64,000 nt of DNA from Colius striatus (Eukaryota > Chordata > Aves > Coliiformes > Coliidae). Below the pieces are notes generated by a model, which made no database searches, was not told the DNA's origin, and saw nothing but the letters and a program-made list of their open reading frames with translations. Both the position numbers and the translations under genes were made by a program. The stretch is from contig NC_084761.1 in the NCBI RefSeq assembly GCF_028858725.1, forward strand, positions 34,440,501-34,504,500, in the 5' to 3' direction. Positions 1 through 11,281 of the stretch are shown here, piece by piece (position 1 is the stretch's first letter; each line of letters begins with the position of its first letter).

Positions 1-3000
1 CCGCTGGAAGAAATCTCTGAGCAGTCTTGATTTCTGGATTTTTAAAAGTTCTTCTTTCTTCTGAGGTGTTAGTCAGTAGCATGTACCCTGAGAGCAGGAT
101 GCTGGCTGGAACTGAGGAATGAACGGGCTGATCTAACAGCGTGGATGCTTTTACCACGTATGGAAGTGAACTGTGAGCAGAACGAGCTTTTCATCTAAGT
201 GGAGAGGGCCAGAGAGGGGTAACAATGATGATCACAAGCAGAGGTCACTTTCTGCAGAGATGAGGGCAGAGTGTGCAGCTCAAAGGCCTGCAGCAGGCAG
301 CTGTAAAATAGTTTGGGGAGGGCTAATCAGGAATTATTTTTGCAGTGCAAGTAGCGAGAGTGGAATCCAGTGTATCACTGCAGCAAAGAAAGTACTTTTT
401 AACATAGTGTAAAACAATGTAGTGCTGGAGGGAGGAGTATGTTTAAAGAGAAAACTTGGGTTCAGTGACAACAGGTCAGTCCTTCCTCTGCACCATAAGT
501 GCTTGTGTCTTGGGTGGTCATGTTGGGAATACATCAAATGTGTGGGTTACTATGGTAGCACCAAAGGGACCTCAGTTCATTAAATAGAACTTAGAAGAAA
601 TCATGAGTGGATTATCTTTTTTTTTCCTGTTAAATTCCTTGTTACCCAAGTGGAGCTGGGACAGGTGCTGGGAATGCCATGGTGGGGGAGTACACACACC
701 ACTGTGGAGCAGCTGGAGCTCAGCACCAAGTGAGTGTTGGGCCATTAGCTGGGGGAAGGGGTGGCAGTGGGTGGGCTGAGAGCATCCACCCGCAACTGAG
801 CGCTGCCCGTGGCTCTTCAGTGTAAGGCAGAGCTGTTGCAACTGAGCTAGAGGAGGAACTCATGAGAGCTTTAGACAGTAGGTAAGCACATGTGGATGCA
901 TATCATGACCTTTCGCAGTGAATGTGGTGTTGTTTCCCTGTTAAAATTGGATGTGGCTTAAATTTGGTTATGCAATTATTAGATTTAATCAACCAGCCTC
1001 AGGAAAGTAAAAATGTGTTTATCGCAAAATGTGTTTAGCTGTGAAATGTGGTATCCCAATTTTGGGAAGTGATTAAGTGTACCCTTAATTATATTTTGCT
1101 GCTTTGAGCAACTGGAGGAACTGTTCTTCCTGGCTCTGTCTATCTTAGAGAAACCTGTCACTTTGCATAGAAGCGAAACTTGGCTGGTAAAAATGTAATT
1201 TTATCACATTATCACCATGTAACTGGCTTGTTTTTATTTTTAATTGAAATGTCAACTTAAAAGATGCAGTGCGTATTTTTAAGTCACATTAATATTATAT
1301 TTAGGTCTCTCCATTAAGTTCTAGGTATGCAGTCTCATTAAAAATAGGTAGCTAGGTATAAACACACAGAGTCTTAATATTTGCTTACTAAATAGCCAGA
1401 GTGCAAATGGGCATCGCTCTGACAACACCGGTGAACACAGCTATTTTGATATGTTTTGGAAGTGTCACCAGCATGAGTGACAGTCACCAATGTATGCATG
1501 TTATTTCAGAATTACATGCAGGGAGGGAGGGAGCGAGCACTCCTGGAACTATTTGTCTTTACTTATGTTCCCGTGCCATTTAATTTTTTTTTCTCAGTTT
1601 CAGGAGGAAAAACAAGACAGTGTGGTTTTATTGCTAAAACAACTACTGCTTCTAACTGTAATGGAATGCAATTGGATGCCGTGGACTGGAAAGTTTCAGT
1701 ATTGGGAAAGTGTTCATCCCTGCAATAGAAGAAATATAAGACATGTACAGTTCATCATCATTATTTATTTTGCTGGTTCTAGCCAGAAATTTTGCATTAA
1801 TCTACCCACACGGTTCTAGAGAAGTTAGTCCTACAAGGAAGCTAAATGTCACTTTCTTCTTGAGCAGCACATGGTACTGAGGTACCCAGAGAAACTCTGT
1901 GTGCGTGATACCATGCAGCATGAGGTGCGTGATGGCAAGGAGGAACCCCGGCCCTGCTCCTGCCCTTAGCTCTGGCTGCCTGGGAAATGAGTCAGCGTTG
2001 GACACTGTGCTGCTGCAGTGCTGCTCAGGCAGAGAGCAGCACACTGTTTTGGAGTAGGGGCTACACTGGGCTCGTGTGGTGCTTAAGGAGGCAGTGAGGG
2101 CAAGCTGGGGAAACCATGCTCATAATAATTAATGCATTTATGCATAAAGAGGTTCTAAAGTCCTACCCAACTGTGCATGAGCACTTAAGTTACGCCTCTG
2201 ATCCTCCCAACTGGCTTCCTGTTAAATCCGTTAAAAAGCAGTCTAACATGAGAATGAACATTCCAGACTTAAATAACAGGGAAGGAATCAAGTAAGGGTT
2301 TTTGGGGGTGTTTTTTTGGCCAGTAAGAAAGTGAGGCCTGGTTTTGGTCACATTGGGCTATGCTGTGAACATGGAAAGCTCAGTGATACAGAGTATTTTT
2401 CTATTCCTTAGTTAACCAGGCTCCTTCCCAGAAGAAAACAGTCCAAAGTTTGCAGTTTCAGGGAAATGCTGTCTGAGAAGTGCTGGAAAAAAAAGGTATG
2501 TGGTAGAAAGTAAAGGTTTGAAAAGTAGAGCAGAGCTATGTGTGAACAACAGAGGATACTAAAGTCTTTTTTCATTAACTATAGCCTATGTTGGGAAAAA
2601 CTGCTGTGTTGGGGGAGGGGGGTGGGTTTCAGACGTGCCATGTGTTTGCATTTTATTCACGGTTGTGGGGGAGGGAAATGGAACAATTATAAAGAAGCAA
2701 ACCAAAGCAAAACTACCTCCTTGTGTGGAATGGCCTCTTCCCCATCTAAAAGCAGGGAAATAGACTGCAGAGGCTTCACAGGGATGCACAGAAGTGCCTG
2801 AACATCACTGTGCCCTTTTGTTGTACAGTTGTTGGGAGTTTGGGGGGGGAGGTTGAGTTTTTTCTTCTTTGTTTTTGTTTAAAACTTAAAACTGAATGTT
2901 TACAGTTGTGTGACCTCCATACCCAGCTACTGCTCAGCTCAGCTCTAAAGAATCTTATTTTTAGTTTTCTTTTTTAAAATGGTGGTTACTGAAGAGAGTC

Positions 3001-5488
3001 ATACACGTAAGGACAGCTAGCGCTGGGCTGGGCAAAGGCAGCTGTTGTACACATGTGGAAGCATTGCCTGGTATCTAGCAGCTGGCTGGCTTCCTCCTAT
3101 ACATAGCAGTGTGTTCCCTGGAGCTATGCCACAAGCCCACAAGCCAAGTGCAATTCTGGTCTCTGGGTCAGATGGAACCTGTTAACTCAACCCTTGTCTG
3201 CCAGAAGAGGCACGAGGTCTGCATGGGCCCAGCAGGCCCCATGCCAGCAGTGCCGGCCCATGGGTAGTAGGCTGCTCCCTGCAACCTCGCACCACCACAT
3301 TTAGACCAAGATGTTTTTGAAGTGGCCAGTGGATTTGCTTGGTCTGGAGGAGTTGCCTGTAAGACACTCACCTTTCAGGGACCGTTGATCTCAGGGCACT
3401 ACACCCACCCCCTCATCCCTTTTCCAAGGACTCGTGCTGCCCCATGTCCAAGATCAGCCCTCACTTACGGAATTTTTAGATGTTTCACTGGTGGTTTCTA
3501 AAACTTTGATGCTAAAGATGCTGCCTCTTGCCTTGCAGACCACTTGAGTGCCACTGCGATAAGATGACATACCACTTTACTGCAGCACTACAGACACTTG
3601 TAGTGGTTGGCAGACCTCCGGGTAGGAGTGATTGCGCCAGTGTTTTATTAGCTCTCAGAAAATATATAGCGGGGAAGAGGCTGCACTGGCTCCTGCATGG
3701 TCTGCCTGAGCTCTGACCCCTCGGGCAAGAGGCTAGATTGCTTTTACAGCCTGTACTTAACCTTGCTGCTGAGACTTGTCAACAAGGAGGCCAATTAGCA
3801 GCAGATATGATGGTGGATGATATAACTCAGATGTCCGTCTGTTGGGAGCAAAACTGATATATTTTTAGCACAACCTGTATTTTAAAATGTGGATCTGCAT
3901 AAAGAATTCCTCTCTACTATCAGGCATTACAGACAATTTCAGGGATTTGTTCCAAAGTTTTTCTCTCAAGCCTTGTCCTGTTGGGCTTGCATGGACTGTG
4001 GCAGGTGAAGGATCATAAGAAATAATTTTACTTGAAAAAATATCCATGTTTATATTAATTATCATTATTTCTAATATACATGCATATTAAAAATATATGC
4101 AGATTCAGAATGAGAGAGGGGCAGGTCTTCCTGTCCTCAGAGGGTCAGTTCACCAGGTATGTTTCCTATCATCACCACACATGTATTAGGATGTACATGG
4201 CAGAAAGGACAGATTAGGGGAAGTTGAGTTAATTGATTAAAAGCATGCCGTAGATGAGGACATTATAGACACCTGCTGCAAGGCACAGTGGCTCTTTATC
4301 AGATAGCAGCATGTGACACTAATACCCCCGTCTGGGTGCACATAGGGTTCTTCTGCCAGATGTTTGGGCTTTGGTAAAGCTGGAGGGGCTGATTGCAAGA
4401 GGATGGTTAATGTTTTGGTTGAGATTGGGCCTGAGCTTATAACCAGAAGTTTAAGTAAGACTGAAGGGCTGGAAGTGCTGCAAGACTTGCACTTAACCAC
4501 TATCTGACCTCTTACACAGGCAGGAAAATTCAACCTTGTGGTCAGCCCCCTTCCAGAGACAGCTGTGTTCCCACTCCTATGCCAGCCAAGGGGCTCTGAC
4601 TTGCTCCTTACACCACCTCTGCTTAACTGGACATGTGAACCTACACCTTAAATGAACTGTTATAATAACTTCCAACAGAACTGTCTCATGAACCATTGTA
4701 ATAACTTATAGCAGAACTGTCTCAGATGGGCAGAGGTCTCTCTTAAAATCATCAAGATATAATCAGGGCTTGGTGGATCAGTCTCTTCAATACCTTTCAA
4801 ACAAAATGAGAGAATCTGCATGGTGGTCTTAAAATTGCTGGGATAACTATTTGTCTAGCGCAAAAACAATGCCATGTAGAATATCACTGCTTTCTAGTGC
4901 AGGAACAGCTCAAGAGGAGAGAAAGACCACCTCTTCTTCAACAGCATGTACCAACCCCACATCAAAGCTGGAGATGCCATCCCTTCACTTGAGCAGTCAC
5001 TGCCAAAAGGAGGAGCAGCAGCAGATTCAATGCACAGAGTACTGATGGAGTAAAATTAGTATCCACACCCCAGCATAAATAACTGTAAGGATTTTTCAGT
5101 TGATTAGACCTTAACACTGCCCAGCTGCAGGCAAAGGGAAATCCACATGTATTTACTGTTAGCATGAATTTATCTGAGGATCAGTTTTATCCAATGAATA
5201 CCCAGATTATTTTTTTCTCGGTTGGTGTTTAAATACTCTAACTTCCCTTTAGAATGTAAAGAATCTTTTCTTATTCAGTGGAGTCAATAACATCTTTGCT
5301 TCTTGGAAATTTGTCTGCTCTTAGGGTTTCATTCTCTAGCCACCTCTGTGCATTTTAATTATTAATCTTTGGTTAAAAAAAAAAGCGCCTTTTCTACAGC
5401 ATTTATGGTGATATGCATATGTGATATTTTAAAAGTAGTTTTCCACTGCAATCTTTCAACATACACTGTTCCTTTCTTTGCTCTGTAG
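1..5488. other. Intergenic or intronic DNA left of ZNF827, no confirmed gene
   Basis: No recognised protein, RNA gene or clear CR1 copy was seen. Some stretches have an acceptor followed by an open frame (for example after 3538 and after 1596), but no complete chain can be supported. If the plus-strand gene is real, this is where its upstream introns and exons would lie. Confidence 0.5.
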
Positions 5489-5596
5489 CTCCTTTTCAAG
5501 AAAGCGTTTTCCTGACTTCATTGAGGCTACCCCCAAGCAAAGCCAGGCTCACCAAACCGCTGCCTAAGGATCTCATTTTCGCACAGCCTGAGGAGG
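5489..5596 (+). CDS. Candidate exon A of an unidentified plus-strand gene converging on ZNF827
   Basis: An acceptor with a pyrimidine tract (CTTTGCTCTGTAG) precedes and a strong donor GTAAGG follows. The 108-nt interval is open in one frame (phase 1 to phase 1): PFQESVFLTSLRLPPSKARL, then TKPLPKDLIFAQPEE. A second frame is open for 25 codons (SFSRKRFPDFIEA...) before a TAA. The first frame joins in phase to the exon at 6462. I do not recognise the peptide. Mammalian C4orf51 lies in this position and direction relative to ZNF827, but that is synteny, not homology. An upstream exon could be 3539-3621 (phase-compatible, weak donor GTAGGA). Confidence 0.35.
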
Positions 5597-5816
5597 GTAA
5601 GGGCTGGAGAGCTCCATCCTGCTCCTGCCTGAGCAGACTCCTCCACCTTCAGTGCTGACCTGGCAGGTGGCTACAAGTGCAGAGCCTGCAGAGAGAAGTC
5701 CTGTAGCCACCCTTGCAGTATCTGTTGTAGTTCCTCATCAGTAGTCACAGCCAGAGCTTTCCTTTTCAATTCCAACCACTGATAATGTCTTACCTTTTTT
5801 TCTTCTTGTCTTGTAG

Positions 5817-5876
5817 GATAATCCTTTTCCCCCAGATCAAGCCTTACCCTCCAAACTGAGCCTAAATCTATTTCAG
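5817..5876 (+). other. Candidate alternative exon B (20 codons, phase 0)
   Basis: A strong acceptor (TTTTTTTCTTCTTGTCTTGTAG) and donor (CAG then GTGAAA) bound exactly 60 nt. It is open only in phase 0: DNPFPPDQALPSKLSLNLFQ. That phase does not fit the end of exon A (phase 1) nor the start of exon C, but it could join directly to exon D. It may be an alternative or noncoding exon, or chance. Confidence 0.25.
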
Positions 5877-6071
5877 GTGAAAAAAAAGAGGAAGGAAAGC
5901 CAAAAAAGAAACAAGAATATAGCCAACCTTTTTAATTAGAGTATATTGTACTTCCAAACTGGATACACTAGAAATTGGCAATGCAACATAAGATGCAAAG
6001 GAATATATCAGTTACTGTCAAAATGACCCTGTACAGCCTTATAATGCAAAAAGCTTTATACAATACAAATT

Positions 6072-6077
6072 TTTATT
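6072..6077 (-). terminator. Candidate distal poly(A) signal of ZNF827
   Basis: AATAAA on the minus strand lies in AT-rich sequence about 3.2 kb after the stop. If used, the 3' UTR would run through the antisense candidate exons at 6462-6529 and 8680-8712. Use is inferred. Confidence 0.35.
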
Positions 6078-6461
6078 AATGTACACAAACCTTGACAGAA
6101 TGATATTTGAACATAATACAACAAGTTAAAAAAAAAAAAGACAGAAGAAAGAAAAAAGTGCTGAGAACTTTAAACTGAATTACCAAATGGGAAAAAACAG
6201 TCTAGCTTCCACTAAAGAATGCATAGTGAAAACCAGGATGAGATTAGCTTTATTGTGGCGGGGTGGGGGGGAGGAATTTGTCAGAACTGTTGGTCATTAT
6301 TCGGTCAGGGGAACCTCTGGGGAACATTCCTTTCTTTAGCCTTGAAGCGCACACCAATGGTTTCAATATGCACCAGCTCTGATAAATACTGTATTTCTTT
6401 TTTTTTTTTCCTTTTTCTTAAAAAAATAAACCCCTCCTAACATGGTTTTCTCTCCTTACAG

Positions 6462-6529
6462 CGAATAGTTCTGTAACTCGCCAGGAAGAATTCATTCATC
6501 CTTTCCAAAGTGCTAAACGAATTTCCCAG
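6462..6529 (+). CDS. Candidate exon C of the unidentified plus-strand gene
   Basis: The acceptor is CTCCTTACAG and the donor is CAG then GTACGG. The 68-nt interval is open only in the frame that continues exon A: the split codon gives Ala, then NSSVTRQEEFIHPFQSAKRI, then SQ. The other two frames have stops within the first five codons. It leaves in phase 0. The agreement of phase with exons A and D is the main support. The product is unknown. Confidence 0.38.
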
Positions 6530-8679
6530 GTACGGTGGAACGTTGTCGAGCGCGTGGCGTTTGCACACTGCCAGCTCAGCCCTAAAAGTTCCAGCCCTAT
6601 TTACTTAAACTGCTGTTTGGTTTACACAAAGTCTCCTAGCGCCACTCCTTCCTCCTAGGCAGCTGCACTTTACCTGTCGGCTCGGAAAATAAGCTTTTTG
6701 ACTTGGGAGTGTTTGCTCTTCTATGGTGGGGTCAGAGATATATGCATTGGGCGTGTTTTAAAGAACTGGTACCATTTCTGGATGCAGATTGCACACTTCC
6801 TGCTGTCGAGATATCCAGGTTTTTTATGCTTTGAGTATTTAACTAATACAGCACTTTCTATTTCGTTTTGTACTCTGGGGCGTGTGGGGAGGACGCGGGT
6901 GTTTGCCTGTGTTAACCAGGAGCTGTGGTGAAGTAAAGCGTGGCAAACGGGGCCCTGAGTTACCTCGGTGGCTTACAAAGGTCTGTACTTAGTTTGGAAC
7001 TGATGGCTTTGCTTTACTGCGTAGACAGAGGGCAATTCCACGCGCTCGTTAGAACCAAAACTGATTGCTGGAATGTAAACAAAATGGTGGGACTTCTCTG
7101 TCCTTTAATTAATAATTCCACATGATAACCTGCTACTATTTTGGGTCTTTCCCCCTTGTAACTAGCTTCTGGTATGTTAACAGGAGTGCACAGATTGGGA
7201 CGTCTTCCCCAGACTGGAAGAGTTTGGTCATGGAGTGGAGAATGTTTGGCCGTCTCAGTGCAAAACAAATGTAGAAACCTTGCAAATAGGTCAAATGATG
7301 CACGTTTTGCATCGAAAAAAAGGTATTTCTACACAAGCTTCATGTAAGAACTAGTGAAGATTGAGTTATGGTTCTGAGCCCTTGGGGACCAGAAATGCCT
7401 TCCTGAACTGGGGTGTTGCTTTAGTGCCATCACGAACGAAGAGGGTGGCTCCAACTGGCCCGTCGCCTCCCTCACCATCCCACAACAACCCACAGCAGCA
7501 GAAGTTCCTTCAGGACAGCATGAGGGTAGGTGAATAGTTCGATGTGACTCAGGGCACTTCCTACAGTGGCTTGGCCAAAGGATAGAGAGGGGATTCTGAG
7601 AAAAGCTAGGGCAGACATTTCTAATGCCTGATGAAAGACAGTGAGATCCGAATTGGAGAGACACTGTGGAAAAGAATCCTCCAGTAAGAAAGCATTCCTG
7701 TAAGTCACATGATAGTTTTGAAATGTTTCATATTTTCTACTGCCAATTTTCATGCAGAGTATTATTAATCCTAATCTTCCTTCCTGGGTATTAAGTTGTC
7801 TAAGAAACACAAATCAATTAACAGTCAGTTAGCTTCTTTTGATCACTCTTGGCATTTTGAGATCAACCAAGGTTATACAACCAATCTCCGTCTGCTCCTT
7901 CCTGCAATAAAGTGCTACATATAACACGTCATTTTAATGACCACAAGTTTAGGAGTGTTAAATAAGTACAAAATTAGCTTCCTAGCAGTGTACGCTCTAG
8001 CCGCCATCAACACAAAAAGGAAGAAAATATTACTAATAACATGGAAGGAATCGACAGGACCGCAGGATTTGCAAGTGTAATTGAAATACTGAGGGTATAA
8101 AAGAGAACTGTATGGTTCAAACAGCATCATTTTAGAGCTTTATATTTGAAAGAAGTTACTGGTACCTTTTCACATAAACAGTTATCTTACCTTCAGCCCA
8201 CAGATTCTTTATTTTTTCCACTTTTTAACATTTTTTTTGCAAGTGAGAAACAAACTAGTGCAAGACTTAAAGCACTGTGCAAAACTGCCTTTTTTTTTTT
8301 TTAGTCTGAGTATTTATACCCAGAATTTACCCATACCCTTGTTTTAAATCCCCTTGTTGGATTTTTTCTTTTTTTTTTCCACCATAGAATCCGTTATACA
8401 AGTTGTTCCTGCAAACTAAAAGGTAACCACTGCATAATACAGTATATCTATCTATATAATAATGTTTATATGCTCTTTTAAAACAAAAGATGTCTGTTGT
8501 TGCCCAGATGCAGGTGTTTGTTACCCCTACGTGACAGTTAAGAGCTGGGCCTCCTGCGTGGGTGTTTAGGCCTGCCCACGCTGCACACCTGTTTGTGTGT
8601 GTGTGAGTGTGTGTACACACTTTTCACTGTTGTACTCTCATCCTGTAGTGCTGAAAGCAACTCTTTCTTTCCTCATCAG
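6530..8679. other. Noncoding stretch between candidate exons C and D
   Basis: It holds the proximal minus-strand poly(A) signal at 8208-8213, several A/T runs (around 8288-8301) and a short TG-rich tract near 8593-8615. No coding exon was recognised on either strand. Confidence 0.5.
8208..8213 (-). terminator. Candidate proximal poly(A) signal of ZNF827
   Basis: TTTATT on the plus strand is AATAAA on the minus strand, about 1.1 kb after the stop codon. It is the first canonical hexamer downstream of the CDS. Use is inferred. Confidence 0.4.
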
Positions 8680-8712
8680 TTCTACCCCAAATCCTCAAAC
8701 CTCGACAACTGA
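8680..8712 (+). CDS. Candidate terminal coding exon D of the unidentified plus-strand gene
   Basis: After a good acceptor (CTTTCTTTCCTCATCAG) the phase-0 reading is FYPKSSNLDN then TGA at 8710-8712. It follows from exon C, which ends in phase 0. A plus-strand AATAAA lies at 9125-9130, about 410 nt downstream, giving a plausible 3' UTR. The exon is antisense to the inferred 3' UTR of ZNF827. The coding part is short and rests on phase and splice signals only. Confidence 0.33.
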   Translation, partial: FYPKSSNLDN

Positions 8713-9124
8713 GTACGAGGCACCAAAAGACTCAAGGAGGCTGCAAACAAACAGCGCTGAGGTAACACACCGCCGCACCCCGACCTCAGCCTCCCACCTC
8801 CCGCAGTGCCGTGCTTCAGGGGGTGACAGAGGCGAGGCGGGCGGCGAGTGTGTGGGAAGGGGAACAGAGTAACAACTAAATAAGCCAATAGAAGGGATGT
8901 GCAAAAACAATGTCATGGCACGCTAACGCGCAGGTTCGCTGTCACGCACCCGCACAAAGCCCCAAAACAAAATGCATCAATATGTAATCTTACAAGTGCT
9001 GATTGCCATTAAGGACACTCTTTTTTTTTTTCAGCTTAACAAGACAAAATAGTTTCTTAGATAAGAGTACTGGGAACATGCCTCTGAAGGTAGAAGTATG
9101 CAGTAGGTCACCTCTTGAAGATTT

Positions 9125-9130
9125 AATAAA
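9125..9130 (+). terminator. Plus-strand poly(A) signal downstream of candidate exon D
   Basis: AATAAA on the plus strand, 160 nt short of the ZNF827 stop codon. It would end a plus-strand transcript inside the ZNF827 3' UTR. Confidence 0.35.
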
Positions 9131-9291
9131 GCAGCTTTCATGTCAATGCAATAAGTATACACACAGAGCCATTTTTCTAAACCTTACTAACGATATAGTA
9201 CAAGTGTTCATTACCTCTTGGGTCTACGTTTTGCAGCAATGTATACCTGCTGGGTCTGGTGGGGTATTTTTGGTACAGAACGTAACTGCCC

Positions 9292-10099
9292 TCAGACAGT
9301 TTCTGCCCTTTCTGTTAGTCCAAGGTAGGCGAGGAAGGAGTGTTTGGGTGAAGAGGCGCCTCCCGGTGCAGTCTGAGGTCTGGGCGGATGGAATGTGAGA
9401 TCGTAGTGGTTTTTGGGGAAAAACATGGTTAAAGGAATAAGGTGGGCAAACTCTGAGTTCCAGTATTTATCAAAGCACAGGGATGTGCCGTTGATGGCCA
9501 AGGCTTTCACTGCCAGGTTTGGCTCTGCCCCGCTGCCGTGTGCAGCTGACATAGCCACTGTTTGCAGAGCCTGAGAGGCAGACATGACTGAGAGGGGTGA
9601 CAGGAGGTTTCTGGAACTGGTCACTGGTAGGAGCGGACTGGCTTCCTTGGAGGTTGAATACTGGCCCTTCTTCTCCTCTTCAGAGCAGTCCCCGTTCTGG
9701 TGCTTCTTCACGTGGCGGCTGAAGACAAAAGGGTGGGTAGTCTTGAACAGGCACTCGTCGCAGCTGAAAGTCTGGCGTGGAGCATGCTTCAGTTTCTTGT
9801 GCAAGTTGAGATTGTCTTTGCGTTTGCAGCTGTAGCTGCACTGGTCACAGTGAAAAGGGCGCTCGCCGGTGTGGACACGCACGTGTTCAATCAGCTTGTT
9901 GGCGGTCTTGGACAGGTAGCCACACTGGTCACACTTGTAATGGTTGCCAAGGCGGTGCTCTCGGATGTGCATCTCCAGCTCCAGCTGGTTGGCTTTTACT
10001 GTCTGGCAGATCCGGCACTTGTACTCCATCTTGTAGTGAGTCTTCAGGTGGCACTCCATCGCTGCAGGGCGGTTAGTGGAGTAGATGCAGAACGGGCAC
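9292..10099 (-). CDS. ZNF827: ZNF827 last coding exon, five C2H2 fingers and C-terminal tail
   Basis: This exon starts after GTTACCAG and runs 808 nt to the TGA at 9294-9292. The five fingers in order are CPFC...HLKTH, CRIC...HIREH, CDQC...HVRVH, CDQC...HKKLKH and CDEC...HVKKH. Only the third-to-fourth junction has the classic TGERPF linker. A tail of about 130 residues follows: acidic SEEEKKG, a block [18 protein letters not shown], a predicted Ala/Val helix, then [13 protein letters not shown] and a conserved end [11 protein letters not shown]. The long open frames on the opposite strand are a by-product of this GC-rich exon. Confidence 0.98.
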
Positions 10100-11241
10100 C
10101 TGGTAACACAGCAAGGAAAGGCAGGGACAGAGAAAAGAGAAGTCACTCAGCTTGTAGATCCGCGATCCTCATTTAACCCTGTCGCTCAATCCTTTTCTGA
10201 CCTACTAAAGAGGAGAAAAAGGCACCTGATTCTCCCTGCAAAGCCTCTTTTGCATACTTGGTTCACCTTGCCACATCTCTACTTAGAGGAGGTTTGCCCG
10301 CTTAGCAGCAACAGAGCTCACGCGTTCCTAGGAAAACACTGATTTGCTCTGAAGCAGCATCCCTTTAAGCTTCTGGCTTACCTTGATGGGGAAGGTTCTG
10401 CAAGGCAGGCCGGGTAGTGCAGAGAGGGTGACTGATTCACGGGTACTTTGTGCAACGACATTCCTAGTGTTTGCACGAAGTCGCTTTGGCCATTTTTTCC
10501 ATTAAGAAATGGTTTAAAGTGAGTGTTTACAGATGAGTATGAAAGTAGCTGTTTAAGTAAAGATGGAATAAACTTGTAATACCAAATATGTACAGCAAAA
10601 GCATAGGAAATTCCTTTTGTGTGACCTTGAACAATAAGCTTGCTGGGTACCCTGCTAGGAGCAGCTGAAAGCCAGTCTGGTGGGACGACTCGTAGGGATT
10701 CCTGTTTCTGGGAGGTGAGCTAGCCACACTCAGAGGGGGCACTCGCTGGGCAAGGTTTGCCTACAGCCACCTCTGCCACGGCAGGAATGGTTCCTGTGTG
10801 GGAAGAGGACGTGGGCTCCTCTTACTCCCAGCTGCAAGTGTCCAGACCGGGCTGGATGTGGCAAAGGGCCTCAGCCCTGGCTCCTGGTCCAGGAAGGGCT
10901 GAGAAGGCTGGAGGAGGGAACGTTGCTTGGAAGGAAGCCTGAGCTGAACAAGCCTGGACACTAACAAACCCAAAATACAGCTGCTCGTGCCTTATGTAGC
11001 TCAGAGGAAGTAGGTGAGGGTAGGTATCTGCCAGGGATCTCTGATGGATTAGACAAAGCCCGCTTCCTTCCAGAACTGGCTGGTGAGCTAAAAGAGCAGC
11101 TTGAGGGGAAAAAAACCCAACTAAGATCCAGCACCTGGCTGCTCTCCTACAGACAGCTCCACCTGCTGCTGAGCCATGTCCACTCATTTAGCAGGGCTGC
11201 CAATTGTGTTCTAGTGTTTCAGATCGCTTCTAAGCAGAGAT

Positions 11242-11281
<40 letters not shown>

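Larger units (their letters stand above)
8208..9291 (-). other. ZNF827: ZNF827 3' UTR, proximal part (inferred)
   Basis: The minus strand after the stop codon has no further open frame. The first AATAAA on this strand is at 8213-8208, with an ATTAAA variant at 9127-9122. The UTR may continue to the next AATAAA at 6077-6072. It overlaps the candidate plus-strand exon at 8680-8712. The extent is inferred from poly(A) signals only. Confidence 0.5.

Noticed and set aside
1590..1790. Open frame after a strong acceptor at 1597 (FQEEKQDSVVLLLK...)
   Set aside because: No suitable donor or in-phase partner exon was found and the peptide is not recognised; likely chance.
3539..3621. Phase-compatible extra exon upstream of candidate exon A
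   Set aside because: The acceptor is good (GCCTCTTGCCTTGCAG) but the donor (GTAGGA) is weak and one phase match is expected by chance in about a third of cases. Mentioned only as a possibility.
9292..9303. C-terminal AETV as a PDZ ligand
   Set aside because: The position -2 residue is Glu, which fits only the loose class III pattern. A nuclear zinc-finger protein is an unlikely PDZ partner.
9700..10176. 158-codon plus-strand open frame and other plus-strand frames opposite the last ZNF827 exon
   Set aside because: They are antisense shadows of a GC-rich multi-finger exon whose minus-strand reading is clearly conserved. They have no domain or splice support.
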